NCBI RefSeq assembly: GCF_027214005.1
Contig: NZ_JAPWGY010000002.1
Location: 434,001-498,000 of the forward strand
DNA: 64,000 nucleotides
From: Kiloniella laminariae
GTDB lineage: Bacteria; Pseudomonadota; Alphaproteobacteria; Kiloniellales; Kiloniellaceae
Reading direction: 5' to 3'
Part shown: piece by piece, positions 18,243 to 26,551 of the stretch
How positions within the stretch are numbered: the first letter of the stretch is position 1
Layout: each line of letters starts with the position of its first letter
Notes under the pieces: model-generated
Told to the model about the DNA's origin: nothing
Seen by the model: the letters and a program-made list of their open reading frames with translations, nothing else
Database searches by the model: none
Position numbers and translations under genes: made by a program

Positions 18243-18776
18243 CTATCTCATACCCTTAAGGGCCTTGAGAAGATCCTCAGCAGCTGGAGAAAGGTCCTTC
18301 TTTTTTGGCTCGGCACCGACTTTATGAGACGTTATGGTTTCCTCAAGTTCGGCAGCCAGCTTATCAGCTGCTTTGTGTCCCAGACTTTCGCCTGGATCAT
18401 TCTTTTTCACTCCTTTGGGGAGCAGGCTTTCAGGAGACTGCTTTCTTGCCGCGCCCAGATTGCCTTCGAGCCTGTCTGCCACAACTTCCGCCCGGTCAAC
18501 CAGGTAACTGAGATCTGACAGGATACCATCGGCTTTGCGGGACTGCTCTTGAAGCCCCGTTCCGGTCTGGGATGCGTGCACTTTCAGATCAGCAAGGCTC
18601 TTCTCTGCCTTGGCTGTTGTTTCTGCAAAGGAACGGATCAGAATTTCCATTTCAGCCTTGGCATCACGCAAAGCATCAAGCTTCTTGTTCAGGACCACGG
18701 CATATCCGATGGTCGCGATCAGCAAGATCGCCACGATTATATTAAACCCGAGTTCCAGATTTGTTAAGTCAGGCAT
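18243..18776 (-). CDS. DUF6468-type bitopic protein between fliM and motE
   Basis: 177 residues. One membrane segment close to the N-terminus (about 10-29, GFNIIVAILLIATIGYAVVL) is followed by a long charged coiled coil (KKLDALRDAKAEMEILIRSFAETTAKAEKSL...) and a Lys/Glu-rich tail ending AAEDLLKALKGMR. Proteins of this kind occur beside fliM/motE in alphaproteobacteria and are catalogued, to my recollection, as DUF6468. The function is unknown. It begins 5 bases after fliM ends, so it is probably made with the switch protein. Confidence 0.7.
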   Translation of the reverse strand: MPDLTNLELGFNIIVAILLIATIGYAVVLNKKLDALRDAKAEMEILIRSFAETTAKAEKSLADLKVHASQTGTGLQEQSRKADGILSDLSYLVDRAEVVADRLEGNLGAARKQSPESLLPKGVKKNDPGESLGHKAADKLAAELEETITSHKVGAEPKKKDLSPAAEDLLKALKGMR

Positions 18777-18781
18777 CTGTT

Positions 18782-19870
18782 TTATCCGCCATCATCGCGA
18801 ACAATCTTGTTCGCTATCTTAATCGCGATATTGCCACTCTTGCGTCCCATGTTGCCCTTGAACATGGACACATCACCGCAACGCAGCTCGACCAGGGATT
18901 CAGGTGACACTGACAGATCCAGCGTGCTCCCGACTTCCCAGTTCATGACATCCCCAAGAGAAAGGTTGACCTGTTCGAGCACCGCCTGGATAGCAACATC
19001 TGTTTGCCACAACTCGGCAGTCAAATGGCCTTCCCAGATCGAATCCCGACCAAATTTTTCCCCCATAAACATCTGCAGAAGGAGCTCCCTGACCGGCTCC
19101 AGAGTTGCATAGGGGATCAACAACTCGATCCGGCCGCCGCGATCTTCCATATCCACACGGAGTGTGATGACAATCGCCGCGTTTTCGTGTCGGGCAATTG
19201 TGGCAAACCGGGGGTTTGTTTCAAGCCGGTCAAACCGGAAAGTTACCGGAGACAGAGGGTCAAAAGCGCTGGATAGATCGGCCAGAACCACGTGGGCCAG
19301 TCGCTGGATCAGATTGCGCTCGATTGTCGTATAGGGTCGACCTTCGATCCGCATCGCTGCCGTACCACGGCGCCCCCCCAGCAACACATCGACAATCGAA
19401 TAGATCATCGCCGAATCAACGGTCATCAAACCGTAGTTATCCCACTCTTCTGCCTTGAATACCGTCAGCATTGCCGGCAGCGGAATTGAATTGAGATAAT
19501 CGCCAAATCGGGCCGAGGTAATATTATCGAGGCTGACTTCCACGTTATCCGAGGTGAAATTACGCAGTGACGTCGACATCATCCTGACCAGGCGGTCAAA
19601 GACGATATCCAGCATCGGCAGGCGTTCATAGGAAACCAGGGCAGAATTGAGAATCGCCTGGATCCCGGACTGGTCACCGCCCTCATCAACATTACTGTCG
19701 ACACCCAACAGACTGTCAATTTCACTCTGATCGAGAACACGCGTACCACCGGGACCCTCGTCGGCGTTGTCAAAGACATCGTCGTCGTCGTCTCCATCCT
19801 CGTCTGCCATGGCCTCCCATTCGGCCATCATGGCTTCCTGGTCGACTTCTTCTTCTGTCTCGTCTGCCAT
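18782..19870 (-). CDS. fliM: flagellar motor switch protein FliM
   Basis: 362 residues. C-ring protein that receives CheY-P. It has an acidic N-terminal extension of about 45 residues (rich in Asp/Glu), then the CheY-binding motif LDQSEIDSLLGVD, which in most FliM proteins sits at the very N-terminus. The middle domain (LPMLDIVFDRLVRMMSTSLRNFTSDNVEVSL, FGDYLNSIPLPAMLTVF, LGGRRG) and the C-terminal SpoA domain (VNLSLGDVMNWEVGSTLDL...VELRCGDVSMFKGNMGRKSGNIAIKI) are complete. Ribosome site AAGG upstream of the ATG. Confidence 0.96.
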   Translation of the reverse strand: MADETEEEVDQEAMMAEWEAMADEDGDDDDDVFDNADEGPGGTRVLDQSEIDSLLGVDSNVDEGGDQSGIQAILNSALVSYERLPMLDIVFDRLVRMMSTSLRNFTSDNVEVSLDNITSARFGDYLNSIPLPAMLTVFKAEEWDNYGLMTVDSAMIYSIVDVLLGGRRGTAAMRIEGRPYTTIERNLIQRLAHVVLADLSSAFDPLSPVTFRFDRLETNPRFATIARHENAAIVITLRVDMEDRGGRIELLIPYATLEPVRELLLQMFMGEKFGRDSIWEGHLTAELWQTDVAIQAVLEQVNLSLGDVMNWEVGSTLDLSVSPESLVELRCGDVSMFKGNMGRKSGNIAIKIANKIVRDDGG

Positions 19871-19886
19871 TTCTTACCTTACAGGG

Positions 19887-20414
19887 TTACTGAACCAGCA
19901 TTTCCTGAAACAATACATCCTTGATTTTCACAGGGGCAGCTGCAGCATTGACCCTCAACAACAATTCCTCACGTAATCTCTGGATACCTGCAGAACCGCT
20001 CAGGTCTTCTATCCGCAGCTCTCTCAGATAAACCTGAAAATTATCGACAATTCTTGGCATAACAGCTTCTACTGCCGGAACATCTGTCGCGACTGCAAGT
20101 TCAAGGCTGATCGTGATCTTCAGAAAATGATTTTTATTCCCGGAAGAGCTCAGATTCACAAGGAGTTCCGGCACGTCATAGAATACTGCCGGACCATTTG
20201 CCGGGATTTCTTCCTCGGCGACAACCTCTTCCTGCACTTCTTCTTTGCCAAGAAGGGAATCAAGCAAGCCTGTGAAATAGGCACCAGCCCCCCCACCGAT
20301 AATCAGCAACAGTGGCAGGATAAAAAACAGTACTATTTTTTTCCCAGAGGCTCCACCTTTCGGACGGGCTTCTACTTCAAGGTCTTCACCTTCACGGACA
20401 GATTCATCAGCCAT
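19887..20414 (-). CDS. fliL: flagellar basal body-associated protein FliL
   Basis: 175-residue bitopic protein that forms rings around stators. Lys-rich cytoplasmic start, membrane segment about 25-48 (IVLFFILPLLLIIGGGAGAYFTG), acidic linker, then a periplasmic stomatin-like domain (FYDVPELLVNLSSSGNKNHFLKITISLEL...MPRIVDNFQVYLRELRIEDL...LREELLLRVNAAAAPVKIKDVLFQEMLVQ). First gene of the operon, with a perfect CtrA box upstream. A GGAGG ribosome site sits rather far (13-14 bases) from the ATG. Confidence 0.93.
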   Translation of the reverse strand: MADESVREGEDLEVEARPKGGASGKKIVLFFILPLLLIIGGGAGAYFTGLLDSLLGKEEVQEEVVAEEEIPANGPAVFYDVPELLVNLSSSGNKNHFLKITISLELAVATDVPAVEAVMPRIVDNFQVYLRELRIEDLSGSAGIQRLREELLLRVNAAAAPVKIKDVLFQEMLVQ

Positions 20415-20465
20415 ATAGTGTTATTACGCCTCCAGTTGGACATCCCATATAAGGATACAAGATGG

Positions 20466-20480
20466 TTAAAAAGTCGTTAA
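20466..20480. promoter_or_regulatory. CtrA box upstream of the fliL operon
   Basis: TTAA-N7-TTAA (spacer AAAGTCG), flanked by GG and CC, exactly fits the CtrA consensus. It lies 52 bases upstream of the fliL start. The divergent flgF gene is 340 bases away and has its own sigma-54 promoter, so fliL-fliM is the likely target. Confidence 0.78.
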
Positions 20481-20765
20481 CCACTCTGCCCGCAAAATCA
20501 GTCACTTAAGAGACAAACTGCCCAGTTGCGGCATCTCTCTTCCTCATCATAGGTTTGTAACCTAAAGCAGATTATACGAAAAGTGTTAATATCTGCTCAA
20601 TCCCCAAAGGCTTTCTTGTCTGATGATTGATCTGCTCAAGAGAACAGATATATTTTTCCATAGGCAGTGGCAAAAGTTTCCACCCCGAGAAAATACTGCA
20701 GTCCTAAATCAGATATCTGCTTACTAAAATTATCTCATCCCTTTGTAAATCAAAAGAAACCAAGC
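20481..20765. other. divergent fliL/flgF spacer with a possible FlbD half-site
   Basis: No gene seen. At 20669-20681 the sequence GGCAAAAGTTTCC resembles the GGCAATTnTTGCC repeats found upstream of the flagellin and fliF. It lies about 98 bases upstream of the flgF sigma-54 promoter, the distance expected for an activator site. Single copy and imperfect, so only tentative. Confidence 0.35.
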
Positions 20766-20782
20766 CTGGCATATATCCTGCA
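20766..20782 (+). promoter_or_regulatory. sigma-54 promoter of flgF-flgG-flgA-flgH
   Basis: TGGCAT-N5-CTGCAT: the invariant GG and GC are present with exactly 10 bases between them; one base of the -12 element differs from consensus (C for T). The predicted start is near 20791, giving a leader of about 30 bases before flgF. Confidence 0.75.
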
Positions 20783-20820
20783 TAACTATTACCGAACCAC
20801 GAAGGCAAGGAATATCCAGG

Positions 20821-21549
20821 ATGGAAAATTCAGGTTATATCGCTCTATCAAGACAGATGGCACTGGGCCGTGAAATGTCCATTATTGCCAACAATGTCGC
20901 CAACATGAATACCAACGCTTACAAAGGCGAAGGGATGATGTTCGTCGAATATCTTGATAAGACCAAAACCGGAGAACGTCTCAGTTTTGCCCAGGATCTC
21001 CGACTGGTACGCAACCTTGCCGAAGGACAGTTACAGACCACTGATAACCCCCTGGATGTCGCGATAACCGGTGATGGATACTTCACAGCAGAAGTCAACG
21101 GAGACCAGCGTTACACACGGAACGGATCTTTCCATCTAAGCCCCGAGGGTACCTTGGTCACAACGGGTGGTTATAACGTTCTGGGTCAAGGCGATGCTCC
21201 GATCACCTTTCCTCCTGGGGCAACGGATATAACCATTACCCGGGATGGCAGCATCAGTGCCAGCAGCGGACCGATCGGAAAGCTGAAACTTGTCAGCTTT
21301 GAAGACGAACAGCTCCTGGTCAAGGAAGCCGGTGGCCTCTTCAGTACAGCGGATAACCAGGAAGCAATTGAAGATGCACCTGGAGAGATTGTCCAGGGGG
21401 CGGTCGAAGGATCGAACATCCAGGGGATCATCGAGATGTCGCGCATGATTGATACAACGCGCAGTTATGAGTCCATGGCCAAATTCATTAACGGTGAACA
21501 CGAACGTCAGCTCAAGGCTATCCAAAGCCTGGCGAACATGAGAGCATAG
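20821..21549 (+). CDS. flgF: flagellar basal-body rod protein FlgF
   Basis: 242-residue proximal rod protein. The N-terminal rod motif (GYIALSRQMALGREMSIIANNVANMNTNAYKGEG), the middle FlgE/F/G module (NPLDVAITGDGYFTAEVNGDQRYTRNGSFHLSPEGTLVTTGGYNVLG) and the C-terminal helix (IIEMSRMIDTTRSYESMAKFINGEHERQLKAIQSL) are all present. First gene of a sigma-54-type operon. Confidence 0.95.
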   Translation: MENSGYIALSRQMALGREMSIIANNVANMNTNAYKGEGMMFVEYLDKTKTGERLSFAQDLRLVRNLAEGQLQTTDNPLDVAITGDGYFTAEVNGDQRYTRNGSFHLSPEGTLVTTGGYNVLGQGDAPITFPPGATDITITRDGSISASSGPIGKLKLVSFEDEQLLVKEAGGLFSTADNQEAIEDAPGEIVQGAVEGSNIQGIIEMSRMIDTTRSYESMAKFINGEHERQLKAIQSLANMRA

Positions 21550-21562
21550 AGGGAACAGCAAA

Positions 21563-22348
21563 ATGAGATCGTTAAACATCGGCGCAACCGGAATGCTGGC
21601 CCAACAACTCAATGTCGAGGTCATCTCCAACAACATCGCCAACCTCAGCACCACCGGGTTCAAGCGCCAGCGCGCTGAGTTCAGTGACCTGCTTTATCAA
21701 AACCTTCGACGCGTCGGAACGAACTCTTCAGACACCGGAACCGTTGTCCCCACAGGGATTCAGCTGGGTCTCGGCGTCAAACCCACCGCAACCTATCGCA
21801 TCACTTCCCAGGGTGAGATGCAGATAACCGACAACTCTCTTGATGTCGCCATCAACGGAGAAGGTTATTTCAATATCGAACTCCCTTCGGGAGAAACAGG
21901 TTATACCCGCGCCGGGGCTTTTCAGCTTTCTCCCACAGGCGACATTGTGACCCCTGATGGCTATACCGTTCAACCGGGCATCAATGTACCTACCAACGCC
22001 GTATCCATCAGTATCAACGCCTCCGGGGAAGTCTACATCAAGCTCGACGGCCAGGTGAATGCAACACTTGCCGGCCAGTTTGACCTGTCAATCTTCCCCA
22101 ACGAAGCTGGACTGGAAGCTATCGGCGACAACAACTACCTGGAGACGGCAGCCTCCGGTGCCGCAACAACAGGGTCTCCGAACTCAGTGGGTTTTGGCTC
22201 CATGTTACAGGGTGCTCTCGAAACCTCGAACGTAAATGCGGTTTCTGAAATCACCAGCCTGATTACTGCCCAACGAGCCTATGAGATGAACTCGAAAATT
22301 ATTTCAGCATCAGACGAGATGATGCGTTCAATTACGAACATTAGATAA
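21563..22348 (+). CDS. flgG: distal rod protein FlgG
   Basis: 261 residues, the standard FlgG length. N-terminus MRSLNIGATGMLAQQLNVEVISNNIANLSTTGFKRQRAEFSDLLYQ includes the FlgG-specific rod segment. The C-terminus is SNVNAVSEITSLITAQRAYEMNSKIISASDEMMRSITNIR. It is 13 bases downstream of flgF. Confidence 0.97.
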   Translation: MRSLNIGATGMLAQQLNVEVISNNIANLSTTGFKRQRAEFSDLLYQNLRRVGTNSSDTGTVVPTGIQLGLGVKPTATYRITSQGEMQITDNSLDVAINGEGYFNIELPSGETGYTRAGAFQLSPTGDIVTPDGYTVQPGINVPTNAVSISINASGEVYIKLDGQVNATLAGQFDLSIFPNEAGLEAIGDNNYLETAASGAATTGSPNSVGFGSMLQGALETSNVNAVSEITSLITAQRAYEMNSKIISASDEMMRSITNIR

Positions 22349-22371
22349 TCCCAAGTAAGGGAGTATGAGAC

Positions 22372-23349
22372 ATGCGTTTACTCAAGGTATTCCTCTTCAC
22401 GACCAGCCTGGTTTTCCTGGGTCAGGCCGCACAGGCTGAAACGGCCCCAGATGCTTTCGACGGGGTTGTCAACCTGAACCGCGATATCGTGGTTGAAGGT
22501 GACATCGTTTATCTGAGCGATATTTTCTCTGGTCTGAAAGAGGAACAGAACGCCGCTATTGCGCACTCCCCCGAGTTGGGAAAAAATGTTGACCTCGACG
22601 CCAGATGGTTATGGGCACTTGCCCAAAAACACGATGTCAACTGGCAGCCGAACTCTCGCTTTGACACCACATCGGTCAGTCGTGCCGGTCAAAAAATTGA
22701 TGCTGATCAGATCAAAAACAGTGTCGAGGTTGCACTTTTAGAACAGGGGCTCGCCGATGGACACCAGATCGAATTCGACCTGAAGGACCGCGCCCTGGAA
22801 ATTCCGGCAGAAATTGAAGCAACCCTGCGTGTCGAGAGCATTAACTATCGTGAAGGCCAAAGTCGTTTTTCTGCTCAGATCGTTATCCCTGCAGAAGGCC
22901 GCCCTGTGATTACCAAGGTTGTATCAGGCTATCTCATCAAGGTGGTGAACGTTCCCGTGCTCAACCGTCGACTGAGCAAGGGAGATATTATCCGTGATCA
23001 CGATATCAACTGGATCACCCTTAAATCGACCAAGTTGAGCAAGAATGCCATAACCGATCTGGAAAGCTTGATCGGCATGACTCCCAAGCACTCTATCAAA
23101 CCAGAAAGCGTCATCCGGACCAACGACCTGGACACACCAAAGGCCGTCAATAAAAACAGCCTGGTGACAATTCAGCTCAACAGCGGCCCGTTAGCCCTCA
23201 GAACTCAGGGGCGTGCGCTTGACAGCGGGGCCATGGGCGACGTCATCAGAATATTGAACACTCAATCCAATACAATTGTTAACGGTACAGTCACCGGTGA
23301 AGGGCTGGCAACAGTTCAACTCATCAGTAGCACGATCGTCGGTAACTAG
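22372..23349 (+). CDS. flgA: P-ring assembly chaperone FlgA
   Basis: 325 residues with a signal peptide (cleavage about 22, QAAQA). The C-terminal part is the SAF/FlgA domain (VVNVPVLNRRLSKGDIIRDHDINWI...LIGMTPKHSIKPESVIRTNDLDTPKAVNKNSLVTIQLNSGPLALRTQGRALDSGAMGDVIRILNTQSNTIVNGTVTG). In the periplasm it assists FlgI polymerisation. Followed by flgH after 10 bases. Confidence 0.95.
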   Translation: MRLLKVFLFTTSLVFLGQAAQAETAPDAFDGVVNLNRDIVVEGDIVYLSDIFSGLKEEQNAAIAHSPELGKNVDLDARWLWALAQKHDVNWQPNSRFDTTSVSRAGQKIDADQIKNSVEVALLEQGLADGHQIEFDLKDRALEIPAEIEATLRVESINYREGQSRFSAQIVIPAEGRPVITKVVSGYLIKVVNVPVLNRRLSKGDIIRDHDINWITLKSTKLSKNAITDLESLIGMTPKHSIKPESVIRTNDLDTPKAVNKNSLVTIQLNSGPLALRTQGRALDSGAMGDVIRILNTQSNTIVNGTVTGEGLATVQLISSTIVGN

Positions 23350-23359
23350 GAGAACACTC

Positions 23360-24112
23360 ATGTCTCACTTATTCAAAGCCACATTAGGCAAAGGTGCTGT
23401 TGCCGTCCTTATCGGCCTGTCCCTGACAGCCTGTAATGCTCTGAGCCGGATTTCCCAGATCGGTGAAGAACCGAAACTCAGTAAAATCGAAAACCCGGCT
23501 CCTCCTCAACCAATTTCGCTGCCGATGCCGGCACCACAGGTTGCTGAACGCCAGCCCAACTCGCTATGGCGCCCCGGATCACGCGCGTTTCTGAAAGATC
23601 AACGCGCAGATCAGATTGGGGATCTCTTGACAGTCGTGATCCAGATTGCCGACGAAGCAAAAGTATCCAACACGACAGAGCGAACACGGGCGAGCGCTGA
23701 AGGGGCCGGTCTTTCCAGCTTCCTCGGGTATGAAACCGAATTGGGCCGTGTCTTTAACGACAATCTCAATCCCGCTTCTCTGGTTGATGCTGACAGCAGC
23801 AGCTCATCAAAAGGCGTTGGTTCTGTTGACCGGAATGAAAGCATTAAACTGCGTGTTGCGGCTCTGGTGACCCAGGTCATGCCCAACGGTAACCTGATCA
23901 TCTCGGGGCGTCAGGAAGTCCGTGTAAACTACGAAGTCAGGGAACTTCTGGTCTCTGGAATGATCCGTCCTGAAGACATCACATCAACCAACACAATCAG
24001 TTATGACCAGATTGCGGAAGCCCGCATTGCTTATGGCGGGCGGGGACAGCTGAGCGACGTTCAGCAGCCAAGATACGGTCAGCAACTCTACGATATCATC
24101 TTCCCCTTCTAG
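23360..24112 (+). CDS. flgH: flagellar L-ring lipoprotein FlgH
   Basis: 250 residues. Signal peptide with lipobox LTAC (lipidated Cys about 25), then SLWRPGSRAFLKDQRADQIGDLLTVVIQIADEAKVSN and the C-terminal family block VTQVMPNGNLIISGRQEVRVNYEVRELLVSGMIRPEDITSTNTISYDQIAEARIAYGGRGQLSDVQQPRYGQQ. I chose the ATG at 23360, since it begins the signal peptide just behind an AGGAGA ribosome site. A longer frame reaching into flgA is not likely. Confidence 0.97.
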   Translation: MSHLFKATLGKGAVAVLIGLSLTACNALSRISQIGEEPKLSKIENPAPPQPISLPMPAPQVAERQPNSLWRPGSRAFLKDQRADQIGDLLTVVIQIADEAKVSNTTERTRASAEGAGLSSFLGYETELGRVFNDNLNPASLVDADSSSSSKGVGSVDRNESIKLRVAALVTQVMPNGNLIISGRQEVRVNYEVRELLVSGMIRPEDITSTNTISYDQIAEARIAYGGRGQLSDVQQPRYGQQLYDIIFPF

Positions 24113-24131
24113 GATCGAAGATCTGCACAAC

Positions 24132-24167
24132 AAAAAAGGACCGGCTGGTTTTCCGCCGGTCCTTTTT
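24132..24167. terminator. terminator after flgH (shared with convergent dksA)
   Basis: Stem AAAAAGGACCGGC / GCCGGTCCTTTTT with a 9-base loop, flanked by an A run and a T run. It lies 20 bases after the flgH stop and 22 before the end of the convergent dksA, so it can serve both. Confidence 0.93.
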
Positions 24168-24188
24168 CATATTGTATTTCCTGGAATG

Positions 24189-24605
24189 TTAATCGTCCCG
24201 ATGAACTTTTTCCATTCGTTCGTGCTGTTCCTGGGCCTCAAGGGTCATCGTTGCGATAGGGCGTGCCTCAAGCCGCTTGATATTGATCGGCTCACCCGAA
24301 ATTTCACAATACCCATACTCGTTTTCGTCGATACGTCTCAGGGCCTCGTCAATCTTGCCGATCAGCTTGCGTTCCCGATCGCGGGTACGTAACTCCAGGG
24401 CCCGTTCGGTTTCGGAAGAGGCCCGGTCAGCAAGATCCGGTTCCTGAAGTGTCTCATTTTGAAGTGATTGCAGTGTTGCAGAGGATTCAGCGAGCAGCTC
24501 CTCCCTCCACGCCAAAAGTTTCTGCTTGAAGTACTCCAGCATTGTCGAGTTCATAAACTCTTCGTCTTCTGACGGACGATAATCATGCGGAAGAGGTATC
24601 GTCAT
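24189..24605 (-). CDS. dksA: DksA-type RNA polymerase-binding transcription factor
   Basis: 138 residues. Long coiled coil (about 20-100) and a C-terminal zinc-finger-like region NEYGYCEISGEPINIKRLEARPIATMTLEAQEQHE. Only one of the four finger cysteines is kept, a pattern usual for alphaproteobacterial DksA proteins, so this is not damage. The coiled-coil tip keeps acidic residues (DLADRASSETERALE). DksA with ppGpp adjusts promoter choice. Location next to fliX and the flg operons is also seen in other alphaproteobacteria. Confidence 0.93.
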   Translation of the reverse strand: MTIPLPHDYRPSEDEEFMNSTMLEYFKQKLLAWREELLAESSATLQSLQNETLQEPDLADRASSETERALELRTRDRERKLIGKIDEALRRIDENEYGYCEISGEPINIKRLEARPIATMTLEAQEQHERMEKVHRDD

Positions 24606-24724
24606 GGCAACGCCCCTAGTCTATTGGCAATTTTCGGCGTGCAGTATATGCGATTTGACTACAACGACAAGTTCGTCCTGAATAAATTATGCAATTTTGA
24701 ATTATATTAATTAAAAACAATATC

Positions 24725-25141
24725 TTACCGTCCAAGCTTAGCCAATTCAACAGCTGCTCTGACTTCTATTTCATTAAGAATTTCAAGGAGTCGAGGATCA
24801 TCGACCTCCTCTCTGCGCTTGGCAACAAGCGATTCGATGCGTTCCAGGCGACGAATTGGAATCGTCCCCAAAAGCAAGCCGATGCGCAACTCATCAAGTT
24901 CGTCAAGAATGTTCTCTGCGTGACGTTTCGCCTTTTGGCGTCCAGTCAACGCATCCGGTACTTCTTGTATGGAAAGCAAGCCACCGAGACTACTGGTTCC
25001 AGAAACTCCACGCGCGCTTACGGGAGCGTCATCCGAGCCCGTTTCCAGTGCTTCGCTAAAACTTCCACTTGCACTGCCGGTCTTTTTCTTGGAACGCGCC
25101 CCCGATGTCGAAGTGACGGAAGAACCCGTTTGTATCTTCAT
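24725..25141 (-). CDS. fliX: flagellar assembly regulator FliX
   Basis: 138 residues from the ATG at 25141 (MKIQTGSSV), the length of Caulobacter FliX. It has a polar Ser/Thr-rich N-terminal half and a conserved C-terminal half: FSEAL, then RQKAKRHAENILDELDELRIGLLLGTIPIRRLERIESLVAKRREEVDDPRLLEILNEIEVRAAVELAKLGR. FliX couples completion of the early basal body to FlbD activity; flbD is at 56276 in this window. An in-frame start 24 codons upstream lies within the intergenic palindromes and is unlikely. Confidence 0.9.
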   Translation of the reverse strand: MKIQTGSSVTSTSGARSKKKTGSASGSFSEALETGSDDAPVSARGVSGTSSLGGLLSIQEVPDALTGRQKAKRHAENILDELDELRIGLLLGTIPIRRLERIESLVAKRREEVDDPRLLEILNEIEVRAAVELAKLGR

Positions 25142-25179
25142 ATCAAGTCCATAAAAGTTTAATCCCGCTCTGTTTTGCC

Positions 25180-25259
25180 TCTGGTCAGAAAATTGTGACC
25201 AGAGCCCCGGCAAGATTTACCAAGTTGACAGAGCCATTGTTACCCATCTGGTAACCAGA
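25180..25259. repeat. clustered TCTGGT inverted repeats between fliX and flgI
   Basis: Two inverted repeats share the same half-site. TCTGGTCA/TGACCAGA occupies 25180-25187 and 25196-25203, and TCTGGTAACCAGA (13-base palindrome) occupies 25247-25259. The four TCTGGT half-sites within 80 bases of a divergent promoter region look like operator sites for a dimeric regulator. A GGCAAGATTTACC element at 25209-25221, similar to the FlbD-like repeats, lies between them. Confidence 0.55.
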
Positions 25260-25317
25260 AGTAAAACAATCCCCTGAATTTTGGCAAATACCAGCCATAT
25301 TCAGCAGTTCCCTATAT

Positions 25318-25334
25318 TGGCACGAAAATCGCAT
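25318..25334 (+). promoter_or_regulatory. sigma-54 promoter of flgI-flgJ-flgN-flgK-flgL-fliW
   Basis: TGGCAC-N5-TCGCAT: an exact -24 element, with GG and GC separated by 10 bases and one departure in the -12 element. The predicted start is near 25343, about 66 bases before the flgI start. Confidence 0.75.
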
Positions 25335-25408
25335 AACGTACACAGAACATTCTTGATAATTATGAAAATCATCTTGTTTTCATATGCTTTAACCAAGTGA
25401 GTAGCGAA

Positions 25409-26551
25409 ATGAGCCGACTGCATCACCTTAGCGTCCTCGCCAGAACAACAGCCCTCGTTTGCGGACTGTTTGCCTGTATGGCCGCGATTAGTGGAGAGGC
25501 TGCTGCTCAATCCAGAATCAAGGATATCACAAATTTCGAAGGCATCCGAGATAACCTTCTTGTCGGATATGGACTGGTTGTCGGCTTAAACGGCACGGGC
25601 GATGATATCGGGGATGCCGTCTTTACCCGGGAAAGCCTGATTGGGGTCCTCCAGCGCCTGGGTGTCAATGCCCGTGACGACGATTTGGACACTGACAACG
25701 TGGCTGCCGTTATGGTCACAGCCAATCTGCCCCCTTTCTCGCGTCAAGGTAGCCGGATTGACCTGACTGTCTCTGCGATCGGTACATCCAAGAGCCTTCA
25801 GGGGGGCACCTTGCTCGTCACCCCTTTGATGGGTGCCGACGGCGAAGTCTACGCCGTTGGCCAGGGACCGATAGCCATCAACGGCTTTAGCGCCGGCGGC
25901 AACGCGGAAACAATTACCCGGGGCGTTCCGACTGTAGGGCGTATCTCCAACGGCGCCATTGTTGAGCGAGAAATCGACTTTGATCTCAAAGAACTGCAGA
26001 GCGTCAAGATCGCCTTAAAGAACCCCGACCTCACAACGGCACAACGCATTGCTGATGCGATCAATCAGCAACTCGGTGGGAACAGCGCAAGCAGCACAGA
26101 TCCCTCAACAGTTCAGGTCAATGTTCCGGACCGTTATCGGGGCAACACAGTCGCGATGCTTACGGATATCGAGCTCTTGCCTGTTCGGGTTGATTCTCCG
26201 GCAAAGGTCGTTATCGACGAAAAATCAGGAGTCATCGTGATCGGAAACGAAGTACGCATCAGTACAGTCGCGATTGCCCAGGGCAATCTGACTGTCAAGA
26301 TCACCGAGACCCCGCAAGTCAGTCAGCCCAACGCCTTCTCCAATACCGGAAACACAGAAGTCGTAGACCGGACCCAGATCGAAGTGGACGAAGACAGTGA
26401 TCGTCGTCTCGCCGTCCTTCCTTCGGGGGTCACTCTGCAAGAAGTTGTGAACGGGCTCAATGCTCTGGGTGTCGGACCACGAGACATGATTGCAATCCTG
26501 CAAAGTATCAAGGCCGCTGGCGCCCTGCAAGCCGACATCGAGTTACTGTAA
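25409..26551 (+). CDS. flgI: flagellar P-ring protein FlgI
   Basis: 380 residues. Signal peptide (about 1-30, ending GEAAAQ), then the diagnostic RIKDITNFEGIRDNLLVGYGLVVGLNGTGD, FTRESLIGVLQRLGV and the C-terminal LQEVVNGLNALGVGPRDMIAILQSIKAAGALQADIELL. It is exported by Sec to the periplasm, where FlgA assists ring formation. A GTG start at 25397, four codons upstream, is possible; neither has a strong ribosome site. It overlaps flgJ by one base. Confidence 0.97.
   Translation: MSRLHHLSVLARTTALVCGLFACMAAISGEAAAQSRIKDITNFEGIRDNLLVGYGLVVGLNGTGDDIGDAVFTRESLIGVLQRLGVNARDDDLDTDNVAAVMVTANLPPFSRQGSRIDLTVSAIGTSKSLQGGTLLVTPLMGADGEVYAVGQGPIAINGFSAGGNAETITRGVPTVGRISNGAIVEREIDFDLKELQSVKIALKNPDLTTAQRIADAINQQLGGNSASSTDPSTVQVNVPDRYRGNTVAMLTDIELLPVRVDSPAKVVIDEKSGVIVIGNEVRISTVAIAQGNLTVKITETPQVSQPNAFSNTGNTEVVDRTQIEVDEDSDRRLAVLPSGVTLQEVVNGLNALGVGPRDMIAILQSIKAAGALQADIELL

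Noticed and set aside
24189-24605. dksA as a decayed gene, because three of four zinc-finger cysteines are missing
   Set aside because: This substitution pattern is usual for alphaproteobacterial DksA proteins and the frame is complete.
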